Shown: one piece after another, positions 34,575 through 46,143 of the stretch
Layout: the number at the start of each line of letters is the position of its first letter
Numbering within the stretch: the first letter of the stretch is position 1
NCBI RefSeq assembly: GCF_007556775.1
Contig: NZ_CP041742.1
Coordinates: 1,750,001-1,814,000 of the forward strand
Direction of reading: 5' to 3'
Source: Lysobacter lycopersici
Lineage (GTDB): Bacteria > Pseudomonadota > Gammaproteobacteria > Xanthomonadales > Xanthomonadaceae
Length of the DNA stretch: 64,000 nucleotides
The notes under the pieces: model-generated
Seen by the model: only the letters and a program-made list of their open reading frames with translations
Database searches by the model: none
Told to the model about the DNA's origin: nothing
Translations under genes and position numbers: made by a program

Positions 34575-35363
34575 TCAAGGATCGTGCATCGCGGCGACGA
34601 TGCGTTCGCGCGCCTCCTCGGCGATGCGGCGGCGGCCGTCGACCGCGCCCGGCGCGATCGGTTCGAGGAAGCGCACCTCGGCCTCGCGCGCGGGGTCGCC
34701 GAGGATGCGCAGGAAGTTGGCGAAGAAGCTTTCGTTCGGCCCGAACGCGACCTCGGCTTGCGCGTTGCCATTCGGCCCGTAGCGCAGCGCCACCGGTTGC
34801 ACCGGCGCGCCAGCCTCGACCGCGGCGAGGAAGATGCGGGCGTGGAACGGCCCGACTTCGCGCCCGTCGCGGGTGCGGCCTTCGGGGAACACCCCGACCG
34901 AGCGGCCCGCGCGCAGCCGCGCCAGCATTTCGTGCAGCACGCCGCCGAGCGAGGCCTGGTCGCCACGCTGGTGGTAAATGGTTTCGCCGCGACTCGCCAG
35001 CCAGCCGACCACCGGCCAGCCCTGGATCTCGCGCTTGGCGACGAAACCCATCATGCGCTGGCTGTGCAGGGCGACGATGTCGATCCAGCTGACGTGGTTG
35101 GCGACGAACACGGTCGCGCCCGGCAAGGGCGTGCCGCGCCGGCGCATGCGGAAGCCGAACACGCGCATCAGCCCGCCCTGCCACCAGCGGATCAGGCGAT
35201 GGTCGGGGCGTTCGCCCGATGACAGCCGCAGGCGGTGCAGCGGCAGCGAAGTCGCAAGCAGCACCAGCGGCAGGAACACGAACACGTGCAACAGCAGCCA
35301 TGGCAGGCGCAGCGCGTAACGCAATGGACGCCAGCGATCGCGGCGGGTGGCGGGCGCGTTCAC
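34575..35363 (-). CDS. 1-acyl-sn-glycerol-3-phosphate acyltransferase (PlsC family)
   Basis: A 262-residue membrane-bound acyltransferase that should convert lysophosphatidate to phosphatidate. The catalytic block NHVSWIDI (H-x4-D), the substrate-binding FPEGRTRDG and an N-terminal hydrophobic helix (residues about 15-40) fit PlsC. The family also includes lyso-ornithine-lipid acyltransferases, so the exact substrate is open. Same strand as the YheT hydrolase. Confidence 0.9.
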   Translation of the reverse strand: MNAPATRRDRWRPLRYALRLPWLLLHVFVFLPLVLLATSLPLHRLRLSSGERPDHRLIRWWQGGLMRVFGFRMRRRGTPLPGATVFVANHVSWIDIVALHSQRMMGFVAKREIQGWPVVGWLASRGETIYHQRGDQASLGGVLHEMLARLRAGRSVGVFPEGRTRDGREVGPFHARIFLAAVEAGAPVQPVALRYGPNGNAQAEVAFGPNESFFANFLRILGDPAREAEVRFLEPIAPGAVDGRRRIAEEARERIVAAMHDP

Positions 35364-35402
35364 GCCGCCTCGCCGGCCGGTTCGGTCACCGCAGTGCAGG
35401 CC

Positions 35403-36014
35403 TCAGCGGAAGCTGAACATGCCCGGGCGCCAGGCACGGACATAGGTCTTGCCGGAGGAATAACCGCTGCTGCTGCCGTAGCCGACGCCGAAATCGCGCT
35501 CGCGGCGCTGGTGCATGCGGTCGACCAGTTCCTCGCGGCGGCCGCCCAGCCAGTCGGCGCGGCCGACCTTGGCCGGGTCGAGGCCGAGGCGCTCGGCCTG
35601 GCGCTGGCGGAAATCGCAGAAGTCGTCGTAGGCGTCGAGCTCGTGCTGCAGGTCGCGCACGCACATCTCGATCATCACCGCGTCGTCGAGGTAGCCGAGC
35701 ACCGGCACCGAATCGGCGATCACGTCGTTGGGGTTGTTGAAGTAGACCAGCGCCGACAGCACGCGGTCGCGGTCGGCCGCGTCCAGCGACCAGGCGTCGT
35801 CGCGCAACATCGCGATCATGTCGTCCAGGCGCAGCAGGCGGCTGAGGATGAAATCGGGGATGCGCACCTTCTGCGCGTCGGCCAGCAGGCGTCCGGCGTT
35901 TTCGATGATCTCGGCGTCGGATTTGCCTTCGGCGGCCTTCTTCGAGGCCTCCATCGCGGCGTGGAAATGCTCGAGGTCGCGGTCGTTGAGTTCGAAATTG
36001 AGCGTGAGCGACAT
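35403..36014 (-). CDS. DUF1232/YkvA-family protein with aromatic/Gly C-terminal tail
   Basis: A 203-residue protein. A DUF1232-type core (SALVYFNNPNDVIADSVPVLGYLDDAVMI, residues about 87-115) is preceded by a helical region. The C-terminal tail at 171-185 reads RERDFGVGYGSSSGY and ends WRPGMFSFR. The same tail, with three changes, is found in the unrelated small protein at 36639-36848. DUF1232 proteins are of unknown function, many membrane-associated; no clear membrane helix is present here. Confidence 0.85.
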   Translation of the reverse strand: MSLTLNFELNDRDLEHFHAAMEASKKAAEGKSDAEIIENAGRLLADAQKVRIPDFILSRLLRLDDMIAMLRDDAWSLDAADRDRVLSALVYFNNPNDVIADSVPVLGYLDDAVMIEMCVRDLQHELDAYDDFCDFRQRQAERLGLDPAKVGRADWLGGRREELVDRMHQRRERDFGVGYGSSSGYSSGKTYVRAWRPGMFSFR

Positions 36015-36127
36015 GGGCGTTCCAGCGGCTGAGGCGAGACGCGCAGACTAGGCCGGCGCCCGCGGATGGTCAATCCGGAGGATTCCACGGAAACACGCAT
36101 TGCAGCCGTGGCCGCGGCCACGCAGGC

Positions 36128-36562
36128 TCAGCCCGGCAACGGGATCACCGCCAGCGTCAGCCGCGAAATGCAGGCGAGGCGGCCGCGTTCGTCCTCGATC
36201 CGGATCTCCCAGACCTGGGTGCTGCGGCCCACGTGCAGCGGCCGCGCGGTGCCGGTGACGAGGCCCTGGCGCACGCCGGCGAGGTGGTTGGCGTTGATCT
36301 CGATGCCGACCACGCCCTGGCCCTCGTCCACGCACAGGCCACCGGCGGTGCTGCCGAGGGTTTCGGCCAACAGCGCCGAGGCGCCGCCATGCAGCAGGCC
36401 GTAGGGCTGGCGGGTGCGCGCGTCCACCGGCATGGTGCCGCGCAAGTAGTCGGCGCCGATGTCGGTGAACACGATCCCGAGCGGCTCCATCGCGGTGCCG
36501 CGCGAGAGCGCATTCAGGGCCTCGAGCGTGATCGTGCGGCGGAACGGGCTGGCATTGCGCAT
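36128..36562 (-). CDS. PaaI-family hotdog thioesterase
   Basis: A 144-residue hotdog thioesterase of the PaaI/YdiI type. LLHGGASALLAETLGSTAG carries the family HGG and the catalytic Glu/Asp position, followed by GIEINANHLAG. Substrates of this type are acyl-CoAs such as 1,4-dihydroxy-2-naphthoyl-CoA or aryl-CoAs; none is indicated by neighbours. Length is normal and the motifs are complete. Confidence 0.92.
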   Translation of the reverse strand: MRNASPFRRTITLEALNALSRGTAMEPLGIVFTDIGADYLRGTMPVDARTRQPYGLLHGGASALLAETLGSTAGGLCVDEGQGVVGIEINANHLAGVRQGLVTGTARPLHVGRSTQVWEIRIEDERGRLACISRLTLAVIPLPG

Positions 36563-36638
36563 CGCCCGACCTTAGCCGATGCCGGTACGGGCGGCCAGCA
36601 CGGGATCGGGGGAGGCCCCGTGCCGGCCGCCCGCCGGT

Positions 36639-36848
36639 TCAAACGCAGCGGAAACGATCCGGGCCCCACGGCGGCTGCGCGAAGTGCTCTTCGCGCCCAT
36701 AGCCACTGCTGTTGCCGTAACCGATGCCGAAATCGCGTTCGCGGTGCTGGTGGCGGACAGGCCGCGGCACCGGCTGCAACGACTCGCGCTTCTTCGCATC
36801 CGCCTCGCGGCGGCGCGGGGGACGGGGATTGCCGGGAGGGGGGAACAT
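36639..36848 (-). CDS. 69-residue basic protein sharing a C-terminal tail with the DUF1232 protein
   Basis: A small Pro/Arg-rich protein (MFPPPGNPRPPRRREADAKK). Residues 36-50 (RERDFGIGYGNSSGY) match residues 171-185 of the DUF1232 protein at 35403-36014 (RERDFGVGYGSSSGY), and the similarity continues to a W-x-P-x-x-F end. A shared peptide of this length makes it a real gene rather than a chance frame. It sits 76 bp upstream of the PaaI thioesterase on the same strand. Function unknown. Confidence 0.65.
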   Translation of the reverse strand: MFPPPGNPRPPRRREADAKKRESLQPVPRPVRHQHRERDFGIGYGNSSGYGREEHFAQPPWGPDRFRCV

Positions 36849-37154
36849 CGTGGACTCCTGCAACGCGCCGCGGGGGGACGGTGCGCGCATGCAGTCTCGC
36901 GCGCGCGTTGCATCCATGCGCGTGCGCAAAGTCATCGCACCAATGGCACGGGACGAACGGACTACACCGATCCCTCCCCGCGCGCATCCGTCGCGCGCGA
37001 TTGCATTGCCGAGGGATCGCCCGAGCCCGGTCGAACACGGACGTCATTGGCCGGATTGCAGCGTGCGGGCCGTTCGCCGGAGCAGGGCATCGCGGAAGGC
37101 CGGCTTGTAGCGCGCTTCCGCCCCCGCTTTCCGACGCAACCCCGAGGTGACGCG
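36849..37154. other. 306-bp intergenic region, no gene seen
   Basis: A divergent gap between the small basic protein and the lipoprotein at 37155. I see no convincing ORF, RNA or strong terminator. It contains short GC-rich runs (CGCGCGCG) and a GAGGTGA Shine-Dalgarno just before 37155. Promoters for both flanking genes must lie here but cannot be placed with confidence. Confidence 0.5.
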
Positions 37155-37553
37155 ATGAAAACGATGCTGCTGGCGCTGGCGCTGGTCCTGTCCCTGGTCG
37201 CCGGCTGCAGTCGTGGCGGCGGCGGCGACACCGCCGAGAAGGTCTTCGCGGACATGACCAGCAACATGCACGAGATGTCGGCGATCCTGGCCAGCGTCAC
37301 CGACGAAGCCAGCGCGAAGGCCGCGGTGCCGCGGATCGACGCGGTGCGCACGAAGATGCGCGACTGCGCACGCCGCGCGCGGACCGTGCCCCGGCCCGAT
37401 GCCGCGGCCGAGCAGCGGCTCAACGCCGCCGCCGAAGCGATGCAGCGCGACATCATGCCCGCGGTGCTGGCCGACCGGCAGCGGCTGCAGGCAAGGCCGG
37501 AGCTGATGGCGATCCTGGCGCCGGCGCTGGAAGGAATGGAAAACGACCTTTGA
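37155..37553 (+). CDS. Helical lipoprotein of unknown function
   Basis: A 132-residue lipoprotein: signal MKTMLLALALVLSLVAGC (lipobox VAGC, Cys18), then a Gly linker and an all-helical domain rich in Ala, Met and Arg (TSNMHEMSAILASVTDEASAKAA ... PELMAILAPALEGMENDL). The helical pattern resembles small periplasmic helical-bundle proteins. No metal ligands stand out. It ends 20 bp before the convergent PLD stop. Confidence 0.75.
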   Translation: MKTMLLALALVLSLVAGCSRGGGGDTAEKVFADMTSNMHEMSAILASVTDEASAKAAVPRIDAVRTKMRDCARRARTVPRPDAAAEQRLNAAAEAMQRDIMPAVLADRQRLQARPELMAILAPALEGMENDL

Positions 37554-37573
37554 AGGCGATCGTTTGAAAGGCC

Positions 37574-39469
37574 TTACAGGATCGGTGCGAGCCCGGCGCC
37601 GAACGCGGTGAAGATGCGCGTTAGCAGGCTCTTGAAGCCGATGCTGACCTCGGGGAAATCACCGACCGCGCGATAGCACTGGCGGAAATGCGGATCGTTC
37701 GGCGGCAGCGGCCCGGGGCATTCCGGCCCGGGCACGAAGTCGTAGCTGGTGGCGTAGCGCACCGGCCACAGGTCGAACAGCGGCATGCGTTCGGACAACT
37801 TCGCCAGCGTGTATTCGATGCCCGGCAGGATCGGCGACGGATTGCGGCGCGCGATGGTCCAGGCGTTGCCCGGCAGCATGTCGCCGTCGATGCTCGCTTC
37901 CAGCGCCCGTGCGAACGCCGGATCGTCGATCACCAGCGCGCTCTCGGTGTTGTAGGCATCGCCGCGCGGGTCGAAGTTGTGGGTGCCGACCACGCCGATG
38001 CGCCCGTCGATCACCATGGATTTCGCGTGCAGGCCGCGGCGCGCGCCTTCGCGCGTGAGCGGCAAGGGCTTGTTCACGCCGACGCCGGCGAAGCGCAGTG
38101 CCGCGTATTCGCGCATCAACGGCGTCGGGTGCTTGCCGCCGATCGCTTCGTCCGCGTCGGTCGCCGCGCCCGCCACGTCGCTTCCCGCGGTTCCCGGCGC
38201 GCCTCCATCGCCGAGCAACGACGCAGGAACCGTGCCCGGGAACGGTTTCACTTCGTGGATCTCGAAGCCGAAGTCGCGCAGGTAGCGGCGCTTGTACTTG
38301 TACGACAGCGCGTAGGTGATGAAGGAATCGGTGGACGCGAGGCTGTTGGTCGACACCACCACCCGCGGCGGCTGCGCGCGCGCATGCAGTTCGCGGAACA
38401 TCTGCTGCGCGGGCTTCGACAGCACGAGGTACGGCGTTTGCAGCAGCACTTCGTCCCGGGCCGATTCGACCAGTTCGCGCAGGCCGCCGGTCGAAGCCGA
38501 ATGCCCGCCATCGCGGCTCTTTTCCGGCAGGTCGGCGATGAAGCGCACCGCGCCGACGTCCAGTGCGTGCCCGGCGAGGCGCGCGGCGAGGTCCTGGTCG
38601 CTGGCGTCGCCGGACAGTTGCACGACCCGCTCCGGCATTTCATACGGCACGTCCGGCAGCGCGGGAATGCCGTGCTCGAGCAGCATTCCGCCGACATCGG
38701 CAAGCTGTTCCACCGGCACGCTGCGCCGCGATGCCCAGAACGCGTCGAAGTTCGCCGCCATGTCGCGCGCCACCGGCCCCGCGACCAGCAGGTCGCGGTC
38801 GCGGAAGTTGTAGTCCGCGTCCCAGTCGTAATAGTCGTCCTGGTAGTTGCGCCCGCCGGTGATGCCGATCGCGCCGTCGATGAGCAGCAGCTTGCTGTGC
38901 ATGCGGTGGTTGAGCTTGTGCCAGCAGCAGGCCGAGGCGAGCAGGTACATCGGGTAGCTGATGCGCGCGCGCTGCAGCACCGGGTTGTAGATGCGGATCT
39001 GGAAATTGCGGTGCGCGCCGGCCAGCGCCGCCAGCGTCTGCACGCGCTCCAGCGCCGAGAGCTGGTCGATCAGCACGCGCACGCGCACGCCGCGTTTCGC
39101 CGCCGCGAGCAGTTCGTCGAGCATCAGCCGGCCGGCGTCGTCTTCCTCGAAGATGTAGGTCTGCAGGTCGATGCTGGTGGTCGCGCTGCGGATCAGGTTG
39201 ACCCGCGCCAGCAATGCGTCGCGGCCGTCGTCGAGGATCAACGCGCGGTGCCGCGGCGTTCCGTTCGCGCTTTCGGCGAAGGCGTCCGCGGCGAGCTGGT
39301 GCAGCGGCGACGATTGCGCGCAGGCATCGGCGGAATCGCAACTGCTCGCGTCGGAACGCCCCGCTTCCACCACGGCTTCCGCGCGCTCGCGTTGCGCCGG
39401 GCCCAGGCCCACGCAGGCGCTCAGCGCGAGCGCGAGCATTGCCGCCGCGATCGCGCGCCATGCCGCCAT
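37574..39469 (-). CDS. Phospholipase D-family lipoprotein (cardiolipin synthase-like)
   Basis: A 631-residue protein with a lipoprotein signal (LALALSAC, Cys19) and two HKD motifs: HSKLLLIDG in the first half and HAKSMVIDG in the second, each followed by a conserved G-N/H-F/Y segment (GGRNYQDD; GTHNFDPRG). Both catalytic sites are intact. Such proteins synthesise cardiolipin or act as phospholipases in the envelope; a ClsC-like role is possible. Its ATG overlaps the TGA of yceI by 1 base (TGATG), so it is translationally coupled. Confidence 0.9.
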   Translation of the reverse strand: MAAWRAIAAAMLALALSACVGLGPAQRERAEAVVEAGRSDASSCDSADACAQSSPLHQLAADAFAESANGTPRHRALILDDGRDALLARVNLIRSATTSIDLQTYIFEEDDAGRLMLDELLAAAKRGVRVRVLIDQLSALERVQTLAALAGAHRNFQIRIYNPVLQRARISYPMYLLASACCWHKLNHRMHSKLLLIDGAIGITGGRNYQDDYYDWDADYNFRDRDLLVAGPVARDMAANFDAFWASRRSVPVEQLADVGGMLLEHGIPALPDVPYEMPERVVQLSGDASDQDLAARLAGHALDVGAVRFIADLPEKSRDGGHSASTGGLRELVESARDEVLLQTPYLVLSKPAQQMFRELHARAQPPRVVVSTNSLASTDSFITYALSYKYKRRYLRDFGFEIHEVKPFPGTVPASLLGDGGAPGTAGSDVAGAATDADEAIGGKHPTPLMREYAALRFAGVGVNKPLPLTREGARRGLHAKSMVIDGRIGVVGTHNFDPRGDAYNTESALVIDDPAFARALEASIDGDMLPGNAWTIARRNPSPILPGIEYTLAKLSERMPLFDLWPVRYATSYDFVPGPECPGPLPPNDPHFRQCYRAVGDFPEVSIGFKSLLTRIFTAFGAGLAPIL

Positions 39470-40038
39470 CAGCCGCGCGCCTCGCCCAGCCGCACGCGCA
39501 GCAGGAAGCGCACGCGGTCGCGCACCGCGATCTGCCACGCATCGATGCCGTAATCGCCGCGGCGCACGCTGCCTTCCACCTGCAGGTCGCAGTCGTAGGC
39601 GGGTCGCGCACATTCCATCGGCGTCGGCGCGATGGTGAACGCCTGCCGCCGGCGCACGCCGTGCATTTCCAGCACGCCGTGCAGCGGGCCGCCCTGGCGC
39701 AACAGCGCGACCGGATACGGATCGGACAGGAAGCTGACCTGCGGATAGCGTTCGGCGGCGAAGAAGCCGTCGCCGCGGCTGAAGCTGGTGTAGTTCGGGT
39801 GGCCGATGATCTCCACGCTCGCGGTGCGCAGGGTCATGCGCACGCGATGGCGCCCGTCCGGCAGTACTTCGACGTCGCCTTCGAAGTCGGGGAACACGCC
39901 TTCGAGCCGCTGGCCCCAGCGCGTCTGCAGTTCGAAGCCGATGCGGCTGCGCGCGCGATCGAAATCCTGCGCGTTCGCGACCCACGCCACGAACGCGACG
40001 CAGGCACAGGCGCCGGTCGCGATGACGCGGCCGAACAC
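39469..40038 (-). CDS. YceI-family exported lipid-binding protein
   Basis: A 189-residue protein with a signal peptide (VFGRVIATGACACVAFVAW, cleavage near ANAQ) and the YceI lipocalin-like fold (IGFELQTRWGQRLEGVFPDF, a strand-rich middle with HPNYTSFSRGDGFFAAERYP, and LHGVLEMHG). YceI proteins bind isoprenoid chains in the periplasm. The GTG at 40038 was preferred because GAGG lies about 9 nt before it and it opens the signal peptide; an upstream start would run into sixA. It lies between sixA and the PLD gene in one coupled operon. Confidence 0.85.
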   Translation of the reverse strand: MFGRVIATGACACVAFVAWVANAQDFDRARSRIGFELQTRWGQRLEGVFPDFEGDVEVLPDGRHRVRMTLRTASVEIIGHPNYTSFSRGDGFFAAERYPQVSFLSDPYPVALLRQGGPLHGVLEMHGVRRRQAFTIAPTPMECARPAYDCDLQVEGSVRRGDYGIDAWQIAVRDRVRFLLRVRLGEARG

Positions 40039-40048
40039 GCTCAGTGCC

Positions 40049-40528
40049 TCACGGCCACCAGAACGCGTCGAGCCGCGCGATCCCCGGCTCGATCGCCGCA
40101 TCGACCGGCAAGCCGAGCACCGCGACCGCGCCCGGCGGCATGCCGCGGTAATCGCCGGACTGGCCGCTGTGCATCAGCGCGAGCAACTGCTCCAGCCCCG
40201 GGTTGTGGCCGACGAGCACGAGCCGCGCCGCATCGCGGTTGGCGTCAGCCAGCGCGATCAGCGCGCCTGGCGTCGCGTCGTAGATCGACGGTTCGAACTG
40301 CACGGCGAGCCCGCTACCGAGTTCGACATCGACGTGATTCCATGTTTCGCGCGTGCGGGTCGACGGCGAGCACAAAACGCGATCTGGATGCGCGCCGTGC
40401 TCGCGCAACCATTTGCCCGCATCGCGCGCTTCGGTACGTCCGGTCTCGGACAACGGCCGCCCGGCGTCGTCTTCCCCGGCTCCGGCGGATTCGGCGTGGG
40501 CGTGGCGGAGCAGGATCAGTTGGCGCAT
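40049..40528 (-). CDS. sixA: Phosphohistidine phosphatase SixA
   Basis: A 159-residue histidine phosphatase. The catalytic motif LILLRHAHAE gives the RHA signature with His9, and the second histidine is in LVGHNPGLEQLL. SixA removes phosphate from histidine in Hpt domains of phosphorelays and from PtsN/NPr. The hybrid kinase with an Hpt domain at 41871-44777 is a nearby possible client. It is the first gene of sixA-yceI-PLD. Confidence 0.92.
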   Translation of the reverse strand: MRQLILLRHAHAESAGAGEDDAGRPLSETGRTEARDAGKWLREHGAHPDRVLCSPSTRTRETWNHVDVELGSGLAVQFEPSIYDATPGALIALADANRDAARLVLVGHNPGLEQLLALMHSGQSGDYRGMPPGAVAVLGLPVDAAIEPGIARLDAFWWP

Positions 40529-40601
40529 GGGGTTTCCATCGAAGGCGTGTCAGCAAATGTAGGCTGGGTTGAAGCGCAGCGTAAACCCAGCGTCAAAATG
40601 A

Positions 40602-41057
40602 TTAACGTGGATCAACACCTTTTGGCAAACAGGAAAGTGTATGAATGTCCTTGCCGCCATTAGCAACCGTAGCGTAAGTCGCAGTTCCGAGATCGCCGCC
40701 ATACTGTTTGACATCAGAGGCAACGACCGCCATGCACTCGGACTTCGAGTCATATGAATACAAAGGCGTAGGCTTGGGATTGTTCACAAGATAAGCGCCT
40801 AAATATTTGACGGTATGCCACATGATGTATTCATGCGGTTCGGCTTGCTTGTCACTGATGGACGCAAGAAACGTCGCCTGCTTCCCTATATTTTCTCTGT
40901 TTTCATTTTCTTCCTCGCGCAATGAATCAACTTGAGTTCTAAGCTGTTGAACCTGCGCTTCGAGCATTTCAATTCGCTTTGTTGTTCCAGCCGGCGGGGT
41001 TTCGGTGCTGCAGCCAGCTAATGCAAGTACGACGCAAATGCTTGCCACCAATCTCAT
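40602..41057 (-). CDS. Coiled-coil lipoprotein, AT-richer than neighbours
   Basis: A 151-residue lipoprotein: signal with the lipobox LAGC (Cys16), a coiled coil at about residues 27-60 (IEMLEAQVQQLRTQVDSLREEENE) and a C-terminal domain with two cysteines (SECMAVVA, LSCLPKG). The A+T content of the gene and both flanks (about 40555-41180) is clearly above the surroundings, a sign of horizontal transfer. Function unknown. Confidence 0.7.
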   Translation of the reverse strand: MRLVASICVVLALAGCSTETPPAGTTKRIEMLEAQVQQLRTQVDSLREEENENRENIGKQATFLASISDKQAEPHEYIMWHTVKYLGAYLVNNPKPTPLYSYDSKSECMAVVASDVKQYGGDLGTATYATVANGGKDIHTLSCLPKGVDPR

Positions 41058-41182
41058 AACTCCCCCTTGGCAACCATTTTGTTCCGTCGACTCAAGCCCT
41101 GCTTGATTGTGTGAACCTGCTGGGATTTCGTTTCACTCCATCCCAGCCTACGGTCGCCTGATTCGACCACGAGACACGTCCC

Positions 41183-41812
41183 TCAAGCCCGCTTCAACCA
41201 CTTAAGCAACGGCTGCCAGTCGCCCTGGTGGTCGCGCACCTGCTGCGAGTGGTAATCGAACAGGCTGCGGCCCAGGCCGGTGAGCACCACGTAGGCCTGG
41301 CTGTCCCGCAACTGCGCCACCAGCGGATACGGCCACGATTCGAGCATCTCCATCGCCTGGCGCGACGCATTGGTATGCGGCTTCAAACGATTGCCCACCA
41401 GCGCCACCGGCAACTTGCCGCGGTGCACGCGCGGATGCTTCGACAGCGCCTCGAGGAACGGCACCGTCGCTTCGAGATCGAGCGCGGAAGGCTGCAATGG
41501 AACGACCACCGCATCGGCCATGTCGAGGAAGGACGCGAGGTGTTCGGCCATCGCCCCGGCCGGCGCGTCGATCACCACGTTCTGCGCGTCGTCGGGCACC
41601 TGCTTCTGCCAGTTGCGGCGGGTGCCATCGACCGGCAGCACCGCGCTGTCCAGCCCGGCGCGGCGCTCGGCCCAGCGGATCGAGGAATGCTGTGGGTCGG
41701 CATCGACCAGCACCGTGCGCTTGCCCGCCAGCGCGGACTGCGCCGCCAGCTGGGTCGCGATCGTGGTCTTGCCGACACCGCCCTTGGAACTGGCCACCAG
41801 CACGGTCTTCAT
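41183..41812 (-). CDS. Orphan ParA-family ATPase
   Basis: A 209-residue MinD/ParA-type ATPase. The deviant Walker A is KGGVGKTT at residues 10-17; the switch regions are VDADPQHSS and VVIDAPAG. No ParB and no centromere-like repeats are visible, so it is probably not a chromosome-partition pair. Orphan ParA proteins often position other cell structures (chemosensory arrays, pili, flagella). It ends an apparent minus-strand run after the hybrid kinase, with 58 bp between them. Confidence 0.88.
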   Translation of the reverse strand: MKTVLVASSKGGVGKTTIATQLAAQSALAGKRTVLVDADPQHSSIRWAERRAGLDSAVLPVDGTRRNWQKQVPDDAQNVVIDAPAGAMAEHLASFLDMADAVVVPLQPSALDLEATVPFLEALSKHPRVHRGKLPVALVGNRLKPHTNASRQAMEMLESWPYPLVAQLRDSQAYVVLTGLGRSLFDYHSQQVRDHQGDWQPLLKWLKRA

Positions 41813-41870
41813 CGCGCGATCTCCGTTGGTTTCCGGGCGAGGGTACACCGGGGCGGCGGCGCGGCGCGGT

Positions 41871-44777
<2,907 letters not shown>

Positions 44778-44787
44778 GCGTGCGCCC

Positions 44788-45981
44788 TCAGTTGGGACGG
44801 CGCCAGCGGCCGATGGTGGCGACGAGCTCCTCGCCCGGGACCGCGGGCGACACCAGGAAGCCCTGCGCGGCATCGCAGCCGAGCGCGGCCAGCATCTGCC
44901 AATCGTCGGTGGTTTCCACGCCCTCGGCGACGGTCTCCAGGCCCAGCTTGCGCGCGAGGTCGAGGCTGGCTTCCACCACCGCGCGCTTGCGCGGTTGCGC
45001 GTGCGCATCGGTGACGAAGCCCTGGTCGATCTTGAGTTCGGTGAAGGGCACCTGCGAGAGCTGCGCCAGCGAGGAATAGCCGGTGCCGAAATCGTCGATG
45101 GACAGGCCGAAGCCCTTCAGCCGCAGGCGCGCGAGCACGCCGAGCCCGCGCGCGGCATCGGCCATCACCAGGCTTTCGGTGATTTCCAGCACCACGTCGG
45201 CCGGATCCACGCCCAGTTCCTGCACCAGGCGCTGGTAATGGTCGGCGGCAGCCGGGTCGTGCAACGTCGCCGGCGACACGTTCACCGACAGGCGCAGGCG
45301 CATGCCGGCGTCGTCCCACTGCCGCTTCCACTGGCAGGCCTGCACCAGCATCGCCTCGGTCAGCGCCTCGGCCAGCCCATGGCGTTCGATCACCGGGATG
45401 AAATGCCGCGGCAGCACCACGTGGCCATCCGCGCGCCGCCAGCGCGCCAGCGCCTCGATGCCGATCGCCTTGCCGTTGCCGAACTCGACCTGCGGCTGGA
45501 ACCACGGCACCACTTCGCCGGCGGCGAGCGCGGCGCGCATGTCCTCGCCGCTGACCTCGATCGCCTCGTCTTCCCCGGCCTCGGCCTGGCGCTCCTCGTA
45601 CTTGGCCAGTACCGCCTGCAGCTTGTCGCCGGTCAGCGGTTTCTCCACGCTGCCGAGCACGAACAGGCCGTAGGCGCGGGCCATGGTCTGCACGGTGTTG
45701 AGCAGCGCCGGATCGAGCGCGCTGACCAGCGCCACCGCGCGCGCCAGCCGGCGCTGGGCGACGTGGCCGATGAATTCGATGCCGTCCATGCCCGGCATGT
45801 CGAGGTCGACCAGGACCACGTCCGGCGGCTGCGCCTGGCGTTCCAGCAATGCGAGCGCGGAGGTGCCGTCGGCCGCTTCGAGCACGCCTTCGATCCCGCA
45901 TTCGGCGAGCAGGCGCAGCGCCACGCGGCGCTGGAAGCCGTGGTCCTCCACCACCAACACACGTAGTGCCGACAGGGCCAT
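44788..45981 (-). CDS. REC-EAL response regulator, c-di-GMP phosphodiesterase
   Basis: A 397-residue response regulator: N-terminal receiver (VVEDHGFQRR; phospho-Asp in VLVDLDMPGMDG, about residue 57) and C-terminal EAL domain. The phosphodiesterase residues look intact: GIEALARW, SVNVSP, LEITES, IDDFGTGYSS, LKIDQGF, VAEGVE and AQGF, so it should hydrolyse c-di-GMP. This domain pair is seen in Xanthomonas RpfG-like networks, but RpfG itself is HD-GYP. It lies upstream of the hybrid kinase in the same operon; the Hpt of the kinase is the likely phosphate donor. Confidence 0.92.
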   Translation of the reverse strand: MALSALRVLVVEDHGFQRRVALRLLAECGIEGVLEAADGTSALALLERQAQPPDVVLVDLDMPGMDGIEFIGHVAQRRLARAVALVSALDPALLNTVQTMARAYGLFVLGSVEKPLTGDKLQAVLAKYEERQAEAGEDEAIEVSGEDMRAALAAGEVVPWFQPQVEFGNGKAIGIEALARWRRADGHVVLPRHFIPVIERHGLAEALTEAMLVQACQWKRQWDDAGMRLRLSVNVSPATLHDPAAADHYQRLVQELGVDPADVVLEITESLVMADAARGLGVLARLRLKGFGLSIDDFGTGYSSLAQLSQVPFTELKIDQGFVTDAHAQPRKRAVVEASLDLARKLGLETVAEGVETTDDWQMLAALGCDAAQGFLVSPAVPGEELVATIGRWRRPN

Positions 45982-46143
45982 GCCCTCCCCCGAGGACTCG
46001 CAGGCGCGAAGGGCAAGCCTACTCCGCCGGCGCGGTGCGCGGGAAGCCGCGCGGGCGTTTTGGGTGCGCGCGTTAGAATTCGCATCCGAAAACCGTGCGC
46101 GGGTTCGCATCCGTGTGGCCGCCAGTCGCAGGCAGGAACCGCC

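Noticed and set aside
45982-46143. A small gene extending the oxidoreductase upstream to about 46060
   Set aside because: The upstream in-frame residues are Arg-rich and unlike the family; the ATG at 46144 follows a GCAGGAACCGCC ribosome-binding context and gives the normal N-terminus.
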